Shown: one piece after another, positions 39,947-48,565 of the stretch
Numbering within the stretch: the stretch's first letter is position 1
Layout: every line of letters starts with the position of its first letter
Source of the DNA: CAWBUW01 sp963792075
GTDB taxonomy: Bacteria > Chloroflexota > Anaerolineae > Anaerolineales > UBA4823
Assembly (NCBI GenBank): GCA_963792075.1
Contig: CAWBUW010000012.1
Span: 2,108,001 to 2,172,000, forward strand
DNA length: 64,000 nt
Reading direction: 5' to 3'
Made by a program: the position numbers and the translations under genes
The notes under the pieces: generated by a model
Told to the model about the DNA's origin: nothing
Seen by the model: only the letters and a program-made list of their open reading frames with translations
Database searches by the model: none

Positions 39947-42136
39947 TTAAAGTGTTCCAGGCGGCTGGGCCATATTGTCCGGATTCTGCCAGGCAGAAGC
40001 AGGGAGACGGATGATCAAGCGGGTACCCGGCGTATCCGGGATGATTTCAAGCGTGCCACCCGCCACTGCCATTAAAGTTGAGTGGAGCGCCAATCCCTGG
40101 CCGCTGCCAGCAGGGAGCGTGGATGGGTGGGTAAAATCTCCAGCATTATTGCTGTTTTGGGTGGATATACCCACGCCGTTGTCGGCAATCTCGATCAGCA
40201 AACCCTCCTGCCAGCGAAGCGCGATTTGTAAGTGAAGGGGAGCATCCGGCTTTTCTCCACGGGCGTGGCGCGCAGCATTGCGCACTCCCTCACGCGCCGC
40301 ATAATACAGCACTTCGGCCAACCAGGGCGGGAGCGTCGCCAGGCCCTGCTCTGCGGCAGGGTCAACCAGCCAACGAACCTGTTCGAAATCCTGGGCATGT
40401 TCACGTTCGAGCAGCAGGCGCAGCGCCTGGGTTACGCCAAGCCGGCTGACCTCGGGGACTGCCGGAGGCAATTCGCGCAGCAAGCCTGCAATCTTGCGAT
40501 GCACGGCCGCCAGCGTGCTCAACCCATCTTCCTTCTGTGCCGGTTCCGTCGCTGCGCTAAGCGAAAGCATGGCCGCGTGCAAATCGGGGAGAATATCATC
40601 ATGCAGGACGCGGCGGGCGCGCCTGTCCAGAACCTGGGATTCGGCCAGGCGCTGGCGTTGTAAGGCAGCCAGGCGATGGGCCATTTCCAGGCCGACCTGG
40701 GTATCCATTAATCGCTCAGCAGCCGAACGAGCAATCTCGATTTCTTCCTGGGTATATAAGCTGCCATCGTTCTTCTCACCCAGCAAGAACATGCCAATCT
40801 GGCCGCGGTCCGCCCATAAGGGAACCGCCCAACGATAGCCGGAGAAACTTGCCGGGTCGAGCGGCAGGCAAAGCTCGCTGCTGGAGGCGGATAATTGACT
40901 GACCAGAGAGAGATCAGGGAGCGGCATGTGGGCAGGGTAGGTCAAGGGAGGGCCAGCCAGCGGGGCCAGCAGCCCGGAAGGTAGAAGACAGGCTTGCAGG
41001 GTTCCCAGTACATCGCGACACAGGGCTTCGAAAGGTGAGGATAAACTATCCGGTTTTGCTGCCAGAGGTTCCAGGATCTGCTCGGATAAACGCTGCGCGC
41101 CAGGGGCAGCCGTGACAAAGGGACGCAGGCTCTCAATCGTGCGGTCGCGCTCGCTGAAGGCGCGCCAGGAGAGAAAGGCAAAGAATAATGTGACCACTAA
41201 GACACTTAACAACAAGTTGTAAATACGCGGCAGTCCAAAGAGCAGCCCCCCGGCCGTCACTGCGCTGAAGCCTAGTGCGAGGATAATCGCCCGCCGCCAG
41301 TAGCGCAGCAAGCCGCGACGGGGCAAGGTCTTACCGGTAAAGATCTCGTAGGCGACAATCGCCTGGCCAACGAGCAGCGTGATCAAGGCGATCAAGCTGG
41401 CGATGACCAGGTCAAACCAGGCAATGGAGATGACCAGGTTTGGGTCCGTACGGCGGGCGTTGAGAGAGAAAACGATCCAGGCCACCGCAGCTCCGACAAG
41501 CAGGCTGACCAGGCTCAGCGCCAACGAAGCGCCCACGAGCCATGGGCGAGCGCGCTGGCGGGCGAGATTGCCCATGATCAAGGGGGTAGGGGAAGGACGG
41601 CGGAGCACGTCCAGCGATAAGCCTGTGCAAAGCAGGCAGTAGAAGGGATAGGCCAGGATCAGTAAGGGCACACCGCGTACCGATGGCGCGGCATTTATTT
41701 TGTATTGGATAAGCTGGGCCGCGGACGGCAGGGGGTTAAAGAAGGCCAGAGCGAACAGGATACCCAGCGCCAGGAGGAAAGTGATGCCAAACGGGGGGCG
41801 GTGGCGGAGGTAGAGCGATGAGGCGGGCTTTTCCCAAAATCCGTTATACCAAAGCATGATGGCATACCATGCAAAGGGCAGGCCGGTCAGCAGCACCCAG
41901 CCCAGGTGCCACCAAAAATCGAGCGGCGTTGCGATGAATATCGGGCCGGAGCCGACGATGGCTGAATGGCTTAAGAAGAACAGGCCGCCCAGAAGCAGCG
42001 CACCTGCTGCCAGCCACAAACCAAAGGTGCGCCTTTCGGCATTCAGCAGCACCGTCAGGCCAAGCCAGAAGAGCAGGATGGTATTGAAAAGCGAGACGGT
42101 GAGGACGGCCCAATCAAGGAAGAATTGGCCGGTCAT
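39947..42136 (-). CDS. Membrane sensor histidine kinase (HisKA_3-like)
   Basis: The first 340 residues hold about eight hydrophobic segments (for example VLTVSLFNTILLFWLGLTVLL and ALGILFALAFFNPLP). A GAF-like region follows (about 350-500). The dimerisation/phosphoacceptor helix RRVLHDDILPDLHAAML gives His with the HD pair of HisKA_3, as in DegS/LiaS kinases. HATPase motifs are EGVRNAARHARG (N box), IADNGVGIS (G1) and GSGQGLALHSTL (G2). The partner response regulator is 25 nt upstream on the same strand. Signal unknown. Confidence 0.82.
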   Translation of the reverse strand: MTGQFFLDWAVLTVSLFNTILLFWLGLTVLLNAERRTFGLWLAAGALLLGGLFFLSHSAIVGSGPIFIATPLDFWWHLGWVLLTGLPFAWYAIMLWYNGFWEKPASSLYLRHRPPFGITFLLALGILFALAFFNPLPSAAQLIQYKINAAPSVRGVPLLILAYPFYCLLCTGLSLDVLRRPSPTPLIMGNLARQRARPWLVGASLALSLVSLLVGAAVAWIVFSLNARRTDPNLVISIAWFDLVIASLIALITLLVGQAIVAYEIFTGKTLPRRGLLRYWRRAIILALGFSAVTAGGLLFGLPRIYNLLLSVLVVTLFFAFLSWRAFSERDRTIESLRPFVTAAPGAQRLSEQILEPLAAKPDSLSSPFEALCRDVLGTLQACLLPSGLLAPLAGPPLTYPAHMPLPDLSLVSQLSASSSELCLPLDPASFSGYRWAVPLWADRGQIGMFLLGEKNDGSLYTQEEIEIARSAAERLMDTQVGLEMAHRLAALQRQRLAESQVLDRRARRVLHDDILPDLHAAMLSLSAATEPAQKEDGLSTLAAVHRKIAGLLRELPPAVPEVSRLGVTQALRLLLEREHAQDFEQVRWLVDPAAEQGLATLPPWLAEVLYYAAREGVRNAARHARGEKPDAPLHLQIALRWQEGLLIEIADNGVGISTQNSNNAGDFTHPSTLPAGSGQGLALHSTLMAVAGGTLEIIPDTPGTRLIIRLPASAWQNPDNMAQPPGTL

Positions 42137-42161
42137 TCTGCGCTCCCAGATCTAAACGAGA

Positions 42162-42923
42162 TCATGTATTCGGGACCGGCTGCCATTTTCCGTTTTCATC
42201 TAACGCCAACATGCTGCCCGCCTCATCCCAGGCGAGCATGCGGTGCAATTGAACGATCAGGGCAGCGCGTGTGCGAGCGATCTTTTCATCGGTCGTGGAC
42301 TGGGCCAGCCCCCAGGTCGCGTAGATCTGCCCGTTGGTGCGGCTGATGGTGCGTTTATCCTGGAAACCCAAACGAGCCGCAATTTGTTCGTTGGTCAGGC
42401 CCTGGGCCAGCAAACGGGCTACCACCTGCTCGTTTGGCTCCAGCAGCGCCATGGGGTCGTTTTCATCCTTGTGACGTACTTCCTGTACCCGTGCTTCGAT
42501 TTCAGGATCAATGAAGCTGCGTCCAGACACAGCATCTTGCAGCAGGGGGAGGATCATTGCCGGCAGCAGGTAGTTGGATTTGCGCACATAGGCATAGTGG
42601 CTGAGGATGCCGGAACGGCGAAAATCCCGGTAGTAAGTGTCCTCATCCTGGATCGAGTAAAACACGACCGGCAGGCGGGGAAATTCTCGGCGGATAGCGA
42701 CTGCCGCCTGGATCCCGTTCATTTGCCCTGCCAGTTGTACATCCATCAAGATCACGGAGGGGATGGGTTGGTCGTTGGATGCGGCGCATTGCAGGCAGTA
42801 TTCCAGGGCTGCCTCACCGCTGGCGCAGTCATAGACAACGTGGACTCCGCCGGTAGCATGTAGACCATCTTTGAGCGCCTGCCGCAGGCGAGGATTATCT
42901 TCGACGAGGAGAGTGATTAACAT
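42162..42923 (-). CDS. Response regulator with LuxR-like HTH
   Basis: Receiver domain (1 to about 130) with LLVEDNPRLRQALKDGL, the phosphoacceptor Asp in VILMDVQLAGQ, Ser in FYSIQDED in place of the usual Thr, and Lys in YVRKSNYLLP. The effector domain has LEPNEQVVARLLAQGLTNEQIAARLGF, an HTH of NarL/LuxR type with extra C-terminal residues. ATG 42923 is preferred to 42950 because GGAAG lies upstream. It precedes its kinase in the operon. Confidence 0.82.
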   Translation of the reverse strand: MLITLLVEDNPRLRQALKDGLHATGGVHVVYDCASGEAALEYCLQCAASNDQPIPSVILMDVQLAGQMNGIQAAVAIRREFPRLPVVFYSIQDEDTYYRDFRRSGILSHYAYVRKSNYLLPAMILPLLQDAVSGRSFIDPEIEARVQEVRHKDENDPMALLEPNEQVVARLLAQGLTNEQIAARLGFQDKRTISRTNGQIYATWGLAQSTTDEKIARTRAALIVQLHRMLAWDEAGSMLALDENGKWQPVPNT

Positions 42924-43057
42924 GAGATTTCTTCCATTACTTTTACCCATGGAGGATAATCGCGAGGTGTGGTTTGGTCAAGCACCTGGGTGCGCGTATC
43001 CGGGGTTTCAGAGGGTGTCTGGATAAAGGATTTTATCTGAAAATGGTGCTATCCAAT

Positions 43058-43101
43058 ATAGGGTATTTTGTACGGACGTACGCCCGCACAAAATACCCTA
43101 T
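43058..43101. repeat. 22-bp near-perfect palindrome, GTGCGGGC family
   Basis: Two 22-bp arms without a loop have two A/G mismatches, both on the left arm. The right half carries, inverted, GGTATTTTGTGCGGGC as in the palindrome at 33879. It lies in the divergent spacer between the response regulator and the radical SAM gene, so it is unlikely to be a terminator. Confidence 0.85.
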
Positions 43102-43132
43102 GTAATGAACCTGATTGATTGTGAGGTGCATC

Positions 43133-44572
43133 ATGCGAGTAAAAATGATCTTACCGGCTCTGACCGAAGCAAAAAGCCCGTTTTGGAGGCCGATCAAATA
43201 TTCGTTGTTCCCCCCGCTCGGCCTGGCAACGCTGGCAGGTTATTTGGATGAAAACGATGAGGTCACAATTCAGGACGAACATGTTGAAACGCTAACCCTG
43301 GAAGATGAACCCGATCTGGTTGTGATTCAGGTGTATATCACCTCTGCTTACCGGGCATATGCCCTGGGGGATCATTACCGGCGCAAAGGAGCATATGTGT
43401 GTATGGGTGGGCTGCATGTGACCTCGATGCCGTGGGAAGCGCTGGCGCACGCCGATAGTGTCTTTCTGGGCCCGGGGGAGGATACCTGGCCCGCATTCCT
43501 GGCTGATTTCCGCCGCGGGCAAGCGCAGCGGACTTATACTTCACAGGTGCGCACGCTGGCTGGTTTACCACGCCCGCGGCGGGACCTGCTCCGGCGCGAA
43601 CTGTACCTGGTGCCCAATTCGCTGGTCGTCTCGCGAGGCTGCCCGCATGTATGTGACTTTTGCTATAAAGAAGCCTTTTTTCAGGGGGGAAAATCGTTTT
43701 ACACCCAGGCTGTCGATGTAGCCCTGGCCGAGATCGAGAGCCTCCCCGGCCGGCACCTGTACTTCCTGGATGACCATCTGTTGGGCAGCCCTCGCTTTGC
43801 CGCAGCATTATTTACGGGCATGCAGGGGACGGGGCGCGTATGGCAGGCAGCCGGTACGGTGCAATCGGTCCTGCGCCCTGGGCTGCTGGAGCAGGCGGCT
43901 GCCAGCGGGCTGCGCAGCTTGTTCGTCGGTTTCGAGACGCTCAACCCCAACAACCTGCGCGAACAGCATAAATATCAAAATCTGGACCGGGACTATGCAC
44001 TGGCCATCCGGAGGCTGCACGACCTGGGGATTATGGTGAATGCCAGCTTCGTGTTTGGCATGGATGGGGATGACCCTGGCGTTTTTGAACGCACCACGGC
44101 CTGGGCTATCGAGCAGGGTGTGGAAACGGCGACATTTCACATTTTGACCCCTTATCCTGGCACTGTACTGCACCAGCGCATGGTGGCTGAGGACCGTATG
44201 CTTACAGCGGATTGGGACCGATATGATACGCGCCACGTGGTGTTTCGACCGCATGGCATGACGGCTGAACAATTAGAGACCGGATACTGGTGGGCTTATC
44301 ACGAATTTTACCGCTGGCAATCGATCTTCCAGGGAGCCCGGAATAAACCAGACTGGACCGGCCGGCTGCGCCACCTGGCTTACGCCGGTGGTTGGAAGAA
44401 GCTTGAACCTCTGTGGGATTGGATCATCCGAGTTCGCCGGTTAGGGCAGGCGCTGCCTTTGTTGGAAGCAGTCCTGGGTGAAAGCCTGGCGGGGCATTCG
44501 AGTGTCGCTGAAGAGGTTTGGACGCCTCCCAACAAAGTGCAGGAGCGCCAGAATATGTCTCGCTTCGAATAG
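43133..44572 (+). CDS. B12-binding radical SAM protein
   Basis: Residues about 1-125 form a B12-binding Rossmann domain (FPPLGLATLAGYLDENDEV, VCMGGLHVTSMPWEAL). The radical SAM domain (about 160-400) carries SRGCPHVCDFCYKE, the CxxxCxxC motif for the 4Fe-4S cluster and SAM. Later HILTPYPGTVLHQRM is typical of the class. GAGGTG precedes ATG 43133. The target is unknown; related proteins methylate or rearrange lipids and glycan precursors. Confidence 0.83.
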   Translation: MRVKMILPALTEAKSPFWRPIKYSLFPPLGLATLAGYLDENDEVTIQDEHVETLTLEDEPDLVVIQVYITSAYRAYALGDHYRRKGAYVCMGGLHVTSMPWEALAHADSVFLGPGEDTWPAFLADFRRGQAQRTYTSQVRTLAGLPRPRRDLLRRELYLVPNSLVVSRGCPHVCDFCYKEAFFQGGKSFYTQAVDVALAEIESLPGRHLYFLDDHLLGSPRFAAALFTGMQGTGRVWQAAGTVQSVLRPGLLEQAAASGLRSLFVGFETLNPNNLREQHKYQNLDRDYALAIRRLHDLGIMVNASFVFGMDGDDPGVFERTTAWAIEQGVETATFHILTPYPGTVLHQRMVAEDRMLTADWDRYDTRHVVFRPHGMTAEQLETGYWWAYHEFYRWQSIFQGARNKPDWTGRLRHLAYAGGWKKLEPLWDWIIRVRRLGQALPLLEAVLGESLAGHSSVAEEVWTPPNKVQERQNMSRFE

Positions 44573-44575
44573 TGC

Positions 44576-44581
44576 TACAAT
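44576..44581 (+). promoter_or_regulatory. TACAAT 6 nt before GT4 start
   Basis: TACAAT ends 6 nt before ATG 44588. The pattern matches the leaderless starts at 31157, 33157, 33845 and 55782. A GGAG in the gap is too close to be a useful ribosome binding site. Confidence 0.45.
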
Positions 44582-44587
44582 GGAGCC

Positions 44588-45850
44588 ATGCGCATCCTTT
44601 TTGTAGCAGATGGCCGTTCGCCGATTGCGGTGAATTGGATCCAGTATTTCCGGAAGCCCGAATACCAGGTGCATCTGGCTTCTACTTTCCCTGTCGTTCC
44701 TGGGTTGCAAGAGCAGCTTGGCTTGCAATCGTTGCAGACCATCCCGGTGGCTTTCAGTGGGGCAAAAGAAGCTCCAGAAGCTGGAGACGCTCCCCAGGTA
44801 GAGCGAGCGCAAACTGGCCTGTCATACCGGTTGAAGGGGCTGGTTTGGGGAGCCAGGCTGGTGGGGGTGCGCACCGCGGTCCGGCAGTGGCTGGGCCCAC
44901 TCACCCTGCCCGGCGCGGCGCGCCGGCTGGAGGAAATGATTGTACGCCTGCAGCCCGACCTGGTACACGCCATGCGCATTCCATACGAGGGGATGCTGGC
45001 AGCCCTGGCGCTGGAAAGCCACCCGAAAACACCCCTGCTGGTTTCTGTGTGGGGGAATGATTTCACGCTGCATGGGCGGGCTAATCCCTGGATGGCTTCG
45101 CTGACACGGCGGGTAATGCAGCGGGCGGATGCACTGCACACGGACTGTGTGCGTGACCAGCGGCTGGCCCTGGATTGGGGCTTCCGCGCAGGCAGGCCCA
45201 CCCTGGTGCTGCCGGGGAATGGGGGAATTGACCTGGCGATTTTTCGCCCGGCAGAGAGCCTGGCCGGTACGCTCCAGGTGGTCAACCCGCGTGGCGTGCG
45301 GGCCTATGTGCGTAATGACACTTTCTTTCAGGCCGCGGCTTTGGTGCTGCGGGAGCTGCCCGAGACACGCTTTGTTTGCTTGGGGATGGCGGGTGAGGCG
45401 TTGGCAGAGGGTTGGCTGCAGCAGTTGGGGATCGAGAAGCAGGTGGTCTTACTGCCGAAGTTACCCCGCGCCGGTGTGGCGGAGCTGTTTCGAGGCAGTG
45501 CGGTGGCAGTTTCACCCACCACACACGATGGAACGCCCAATACGCTGCTGGAGGCGATGGCGAGCGGTTGTTTCCCGGTGGTAGGCGATCTCGAATCGCT
45601 GCGCGAATGGATTGTCCAGGGCCAAAACGGTTTCCTGGTGGATCCGGCTAATCCGGCAGCCCTGGCGCACGCCATCGTCGCCGCGCTGCGCCAACCGGAA
45701 TTACGCCAACAAGCGGAAGGAATCAACCAACGGTTGATTGCGGAACGGGCAGAATACCAGCACTGCATGCAAGCCGCTGAAAGTTTTTATCTCCACTCCC
45801 TGCTTACATGTGGATCGCCTGTCCCTCCGCACCGTGGGCAGCTTCCATAA
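44588..45850 (+). CDS. GT4-family glycosyltransferase
   Basis: GT-B enzyme of 420 residues with VAVSPTTHDGTPNTLLEAMASGCFPVVGDLESLREWI, the GT4 donor-binding region with EX7E. The N-terminal half has FVADGRSPIAVNWIQYF. It ends 47 nt inside the convergent E3 gene, so the two coding regions overlap antisense at their 3' ends. Confidence 0.82.
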   Translation: MRILFVADGRSPIAVNWIQYFRKPEYQVHLASTFPVVPGLQEQLGLQSLQTIPVAFSGAKEAPEAGDAPQVERAQTGLSYRLKGLVWGARLVGVRTAVRQWLGPLTLPGAARRLEEMIVRLQPDLVHAMRIPYEGMLAALALESHPKTPLLVSVWGNDFTLHGRANPWMASLTRRVMQRADALHTDCVRDQRLALDWGFRAGRPTLVLPGNGGIDLAIFRPAESLAGTLQVVNPRGVRAYVRNDTFFQAAALVLRELPETRFVCLGMAGEALAEGWLQQLGIEKQVVLLPKLPRAGVAELFRGSAVAVSPTTHDGTPNTLLEAMASGCFPVVGDLESLREWIVQGQNGFLVDPANPAALAHAIVAALRQPELRQQAEGINQRLIAERAEYQHCMQAAESFYLHSLLTCGSPVPPHRGQLP

Positions 45851-47207
45851 GAACTTCACTGAGCGTTGGGTGGGCATGCACGTTCCGGGCGATCTCGGCA
45901 GGGGTGATCTCCATCATCTGCGCCAGGGTCAATTCGGGCAGCAGCTCAGTGACTTCGGGGCCGATCATGTGAGCGCCAAGGATTTCACCATATTTCGAGT
46001 CCGTGATGATCTTGACCCAGCCAGACCCTTCCCCTAACCCGAGGGCTTTGCCGTTTGCCTGGAAGGGGAAGCGGCTAACTTTGACTTCATAGCCCTTCTC
46101 TTTGGCCTGCGCTTCGGTATAACCGAATGAGGCAATCTGTGGCTGGCAGTAAGTCGCGCGCGGCATCATGGCGTAATCCAACTTGATCGTTGCGTGGCCG
46201 GCGATGTGCTCTGCACAAATAATCCCCTGGGCTGAACCAACGTGCGCCAGCATCAGCTTGCCGGTGACATCGCCAATCGCCCAGATGCCGGGTATGTTCG
46301 TAGCCATGCGCTCGTCAATTTCGATAAAACCGCGCTCGTTGATCTGCACACCGAGTGCTTCCAACCCCAGGTTCTTGCTGTTGGGCCGGAAACCGATCGC
46401 AACCAGCGCCTGGTCTGCTTCCAGGGTGGTTTCTTTGCCTTCGTTGGAAACGACCACACGCACGCCGGTTTCGGTAGTGGCGACCGATTCAACTTTGTGG
46501 CCAATCATCGTCTTGATGCCGCGCTTCTTGAAAGCCTTGGCCAGTTCCGCGCTGGTTTCTTCATCTTCCAGGGGTACCAGCCGCGGCAGCATCTCAACGA
46601 TGGTCACGTCCACGCCGTAAGCGTTCCAGACGGTTGCAAATTCTACCCCAATCGCACCCGAGCCGATCACAATGGCGGATTGGGGAAGCTTTTCTTGCAG
46701 GATGGCTTCCTTGTAAGTAACGACTTTCTCGCCATCTACTTTCCATGCACCCGGTACCGCCGCGCTGGCGCCCGTGGCTACGATGATGTTCTTAGCCTTA
46801 AGTGCGGTGATATTCCCATCACTGGCAGTCACTTCAACCGTATCCAGGGCGGTCATCCGGGCTGCGCCCATGTGTACTGCGATGTTATTCTTCTTCATCA
46901 AGAACCCCACGCCCTTGACCAAACGGTCCGAGACCTGGCGGCTGCGCTTGACGGCAACGCTAAAGTCAAGGGTCAGGTTTTCGAAGGCGAAGCCGAACTC
47001 TTTGCCGCGCTCGCGCAGCGTGTGGGCAACTTCAGCGTTCTTGAGCAGGGATTTAGATGGGATGCAGCCCACATTAAGGCAGACGCCCCCCAGCCACTGC
47101 TTGTCAACAATGGCGGTTTTCAGGCCAAGCTGAGCTGCACGGATTGCGGCCACGTAGCCGCCGGGGCCAGCACCCATGATGATCGTATCGTATTGTGTTT
47201 CGCTCAC
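45804..47207 (-). CDS. lpdA: Dihydrolipoamide dehydrogenase (E3)
   Basis: FAD- and NAD-linked disulfide reductase that reoxidises dihydrolipoamide. FAD site IIMGAGPGGYVAAIRAAQLG (9-28), redox disulfide GGVCLNVGCIPSKSLL (Cys43, Cys48), NAD site AIVIGSGAIGVEFATVW and the C-terminal HAHPTLSEVLMEA with the catalytic His are all present. GTG start after AGGAAGG. It is the last gene of the canonical 2-oxo acid dehydrogenase set and the only E3 in the window, so it may also serve the lipoyl fusion at 30033. Confidence 0.93.
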   Translation of the reverse strand: MSETQYDTIIMGAGPGGYVAAIRAAQLGLKTAIVDKQWLGGVCLNVGCIPSKSLLKNAEVAHTLRERGKEFGFAFENLTLDFSVAVKRSRQVSDRLVKGVGFLMKKNNIAVHMGAARMTALDTVEVTASDGNITALKAKNIIVATGASAAVPGAWKVDGEKVVTYKEAILQEKLPQSAIVIGSGAIGVEFATVWNAYGVDVTIVEMLPRLVPLEDEETSAELAKAFKKRGIKTMIGHKVESVATTETGVRVVVSNEGKETTLEADQALVAIGFRPNSKNLGLEALGVQINERGFIEIDERMATNIPGIWAIGDVTGKLMLAHVGSAQGIICAEHIAGHATIKLDYAMMPRATYCQPQIASFGYTEAQAKEKGYEVKVSRFPFQANGKALGLGEGSGWVKIITDSKYGEILGAHMIGPEVTELLPELTLAQMMEITPAEIARNVHAHPTLSEVLMEAAHGAEGQAIHM

Positions 47208-47240
47208 AGTTACCTTCCTGGTTTCAAAGAAGTGGGAGGC

Positions 47241-47273
47241 GAGGTATGTGCGGGTCCTGCCCGCACATACCTC
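47241..47273. repeat. 14-bp palindrome, GTGCGGG family
   Basis: The arms at 47241-47254 and 47260-47273 (GAGGTATGTGCGGG) flank TCCTG. It lies between the E2 and E3 genes. Confidence 0.8.
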
Positions 47274-47292
47274 ACCTGGCCGAATGGTAGGG

Positions 47293-48549
47293 TTATTTTA
47301 CTATGTTTAGCGGCCAATCGCGCAGCGTTTCCACAACTTTACCCAGCCAGGCGTCGGCAATCGCGCCATCCAGGATGCGGTGATCAAAGGTCAGGCTGAG
47401 GTAAAGCATGGGGCGGATGGCGATCACGTCCCCCAGGGCAGGATCGCTGAGGACTACAACTCGTTTTTGGATGGCTCCCACGCCCAGGATTCCGCATTGT
47501 GGCTGGTTGATAATCGGTGTGGCAAAGAGAGAACCGCTGATACCATGGTTGGTAATTGTAAAAGTGCCGCCCTTGACCTCGTCTGGGGTTAGTTTGCGCG
47601 CCCGCGCCCGGTTTGCCAGGTCGTTGATCGTGCGCGCCAGGCCCAATAAGGAGAGGCTGTCAGCGTTCTTGATCACAGGAACGATCAACCCTTCTTCGCC
47701 CAGGGACGTGGCTATACCGAGGTTGATCTGGTGATGGATCAGGATGCCTGCCTCGCTCCAGGAAGCGTTTACCATTGGGGTAGCTTTCAAGGCTGCAACC
47801 GCGGCAGCGGCAAAGTACGCCGTAAAAGTCAGGTTAACCCCTTCGCGAGCGAAAGCCTCCTTATTCGCGGCCCGGTGGGCAACGACCCGGCTCAGGTCAA
47901 CTTCCATGACTGTCGTGACGTGCGGTGAGCTGCGCTCAGAAAAGACCATATGCTCGGCAATCAAACGGCGCACCGGGGACAGCGGCTTGATCTCGTCGCC
48001 CGCCAGGCCGGCCGGGAATTGGACGGGTGCAGAGAGTTTATTTTCCTGAACCTCTGCCCTGGCTGCCTTTTCGGTGGATGGCGCAGCCGTGGGTACAGCC
48101 GGTGCAGCCAGCGAAGCCTGCGGAGCCAGCGAAGCCTGCGGAGCTACAAGGTAATCCAACACATCTTTCTTGGTGATGCGCCCCCCTTCGCCGGTACCGG
48201 TCACCTGGTACAAATCGATGTGATGTTCGGTTGCCAGCCTGGCAACGATGGGGGAGATGAAACCCAGCTCGCGGTTTCGCCCGCTTGTGGATTCTACCGG
48301 AAGCTTTTCTCCCGGTTCACCGATCACCGCCAACAAACTGCCTGCCTGGACAGTCGTGTTGGGCTCCACCAGGATTTCCAGCACCACGCCGGACGCCGGA
48401 CTGGGTATCTCTGCAACCACTTTGTCTGTATTCACTTCGAGCAGTGGCTCGAATTCTTTGATGGGGTCGCCAACGGCTTTGAGCCATTCGATCACGGTAG
48501 CTTCGACAACCAATTCACCGAGTTGGGGCATCAGAACCTTTGTGGGCAT
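47293..48549 (-). CDS. 2-oxo acid dehydrogenase E2 (dihydrolipoyl acyltransferase)
   Basis: Normal E2 layout in 418 residues: lipoyl domain (about 3-77) with Lys43 in EVNTDKVVAEI, E3-binding domain (about 115-150, SPIVARLATEHHIDL to ITKKDVLDYL), Ala/Pro linker, and the CAT domain (about 190-418) with the catalytic LTFDHRILDGA. The start is ATG 48549 after GAGGAG. Fed by the E1 fusion upstream, it makes acyl-CoA from a 2-oxo acid, most likely branched-chain or pyruvate. Confidence 0.9.
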   Translation of the reverse strand: MPTKVLMPQLGELVVEATVIEWLKAVGDPIKEFEPLLEVNTDKVVAEIPSPASGVVLEILVEPNTTVQAGSLLAVIGEPGEKLPVESTSGRNRELGFISPIVARLATEHHIDLYQVTGTGEGGRITKKDVLDYLVAPQASLAPQASLAAPAVPTAAPSTEKAARAEVQENKLSAPVQFPAGLAGDEIKPLSPVRRLIAEHMVFSERSSPHVTTVMEVDLSRVVAHRAANKEAFAREGVNLTFTAYFAAAAVAALKATPMVNASWSEAGILIHHQINLGIATSLGEEGLIVPVIKNADSLSLLGLARTINDLANRARARKLTPDEVKGGTFTITNHGISGSLFATPIINQPQCGILGVGAIQKRVVVLSDPALGDVIAIRPMLYLSLTFDHRILDGAIADAWLGKVVETLRDWPLNIVK

Positions 48550-48565
48550 AGAATCTCCTCTGCGA

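Noticed and set aside
43058..43101. Palindrome as an intrinsic terminator
   Set aside because: Both flanking genes start, rather than end, at this spacer, and there is no U-tract.
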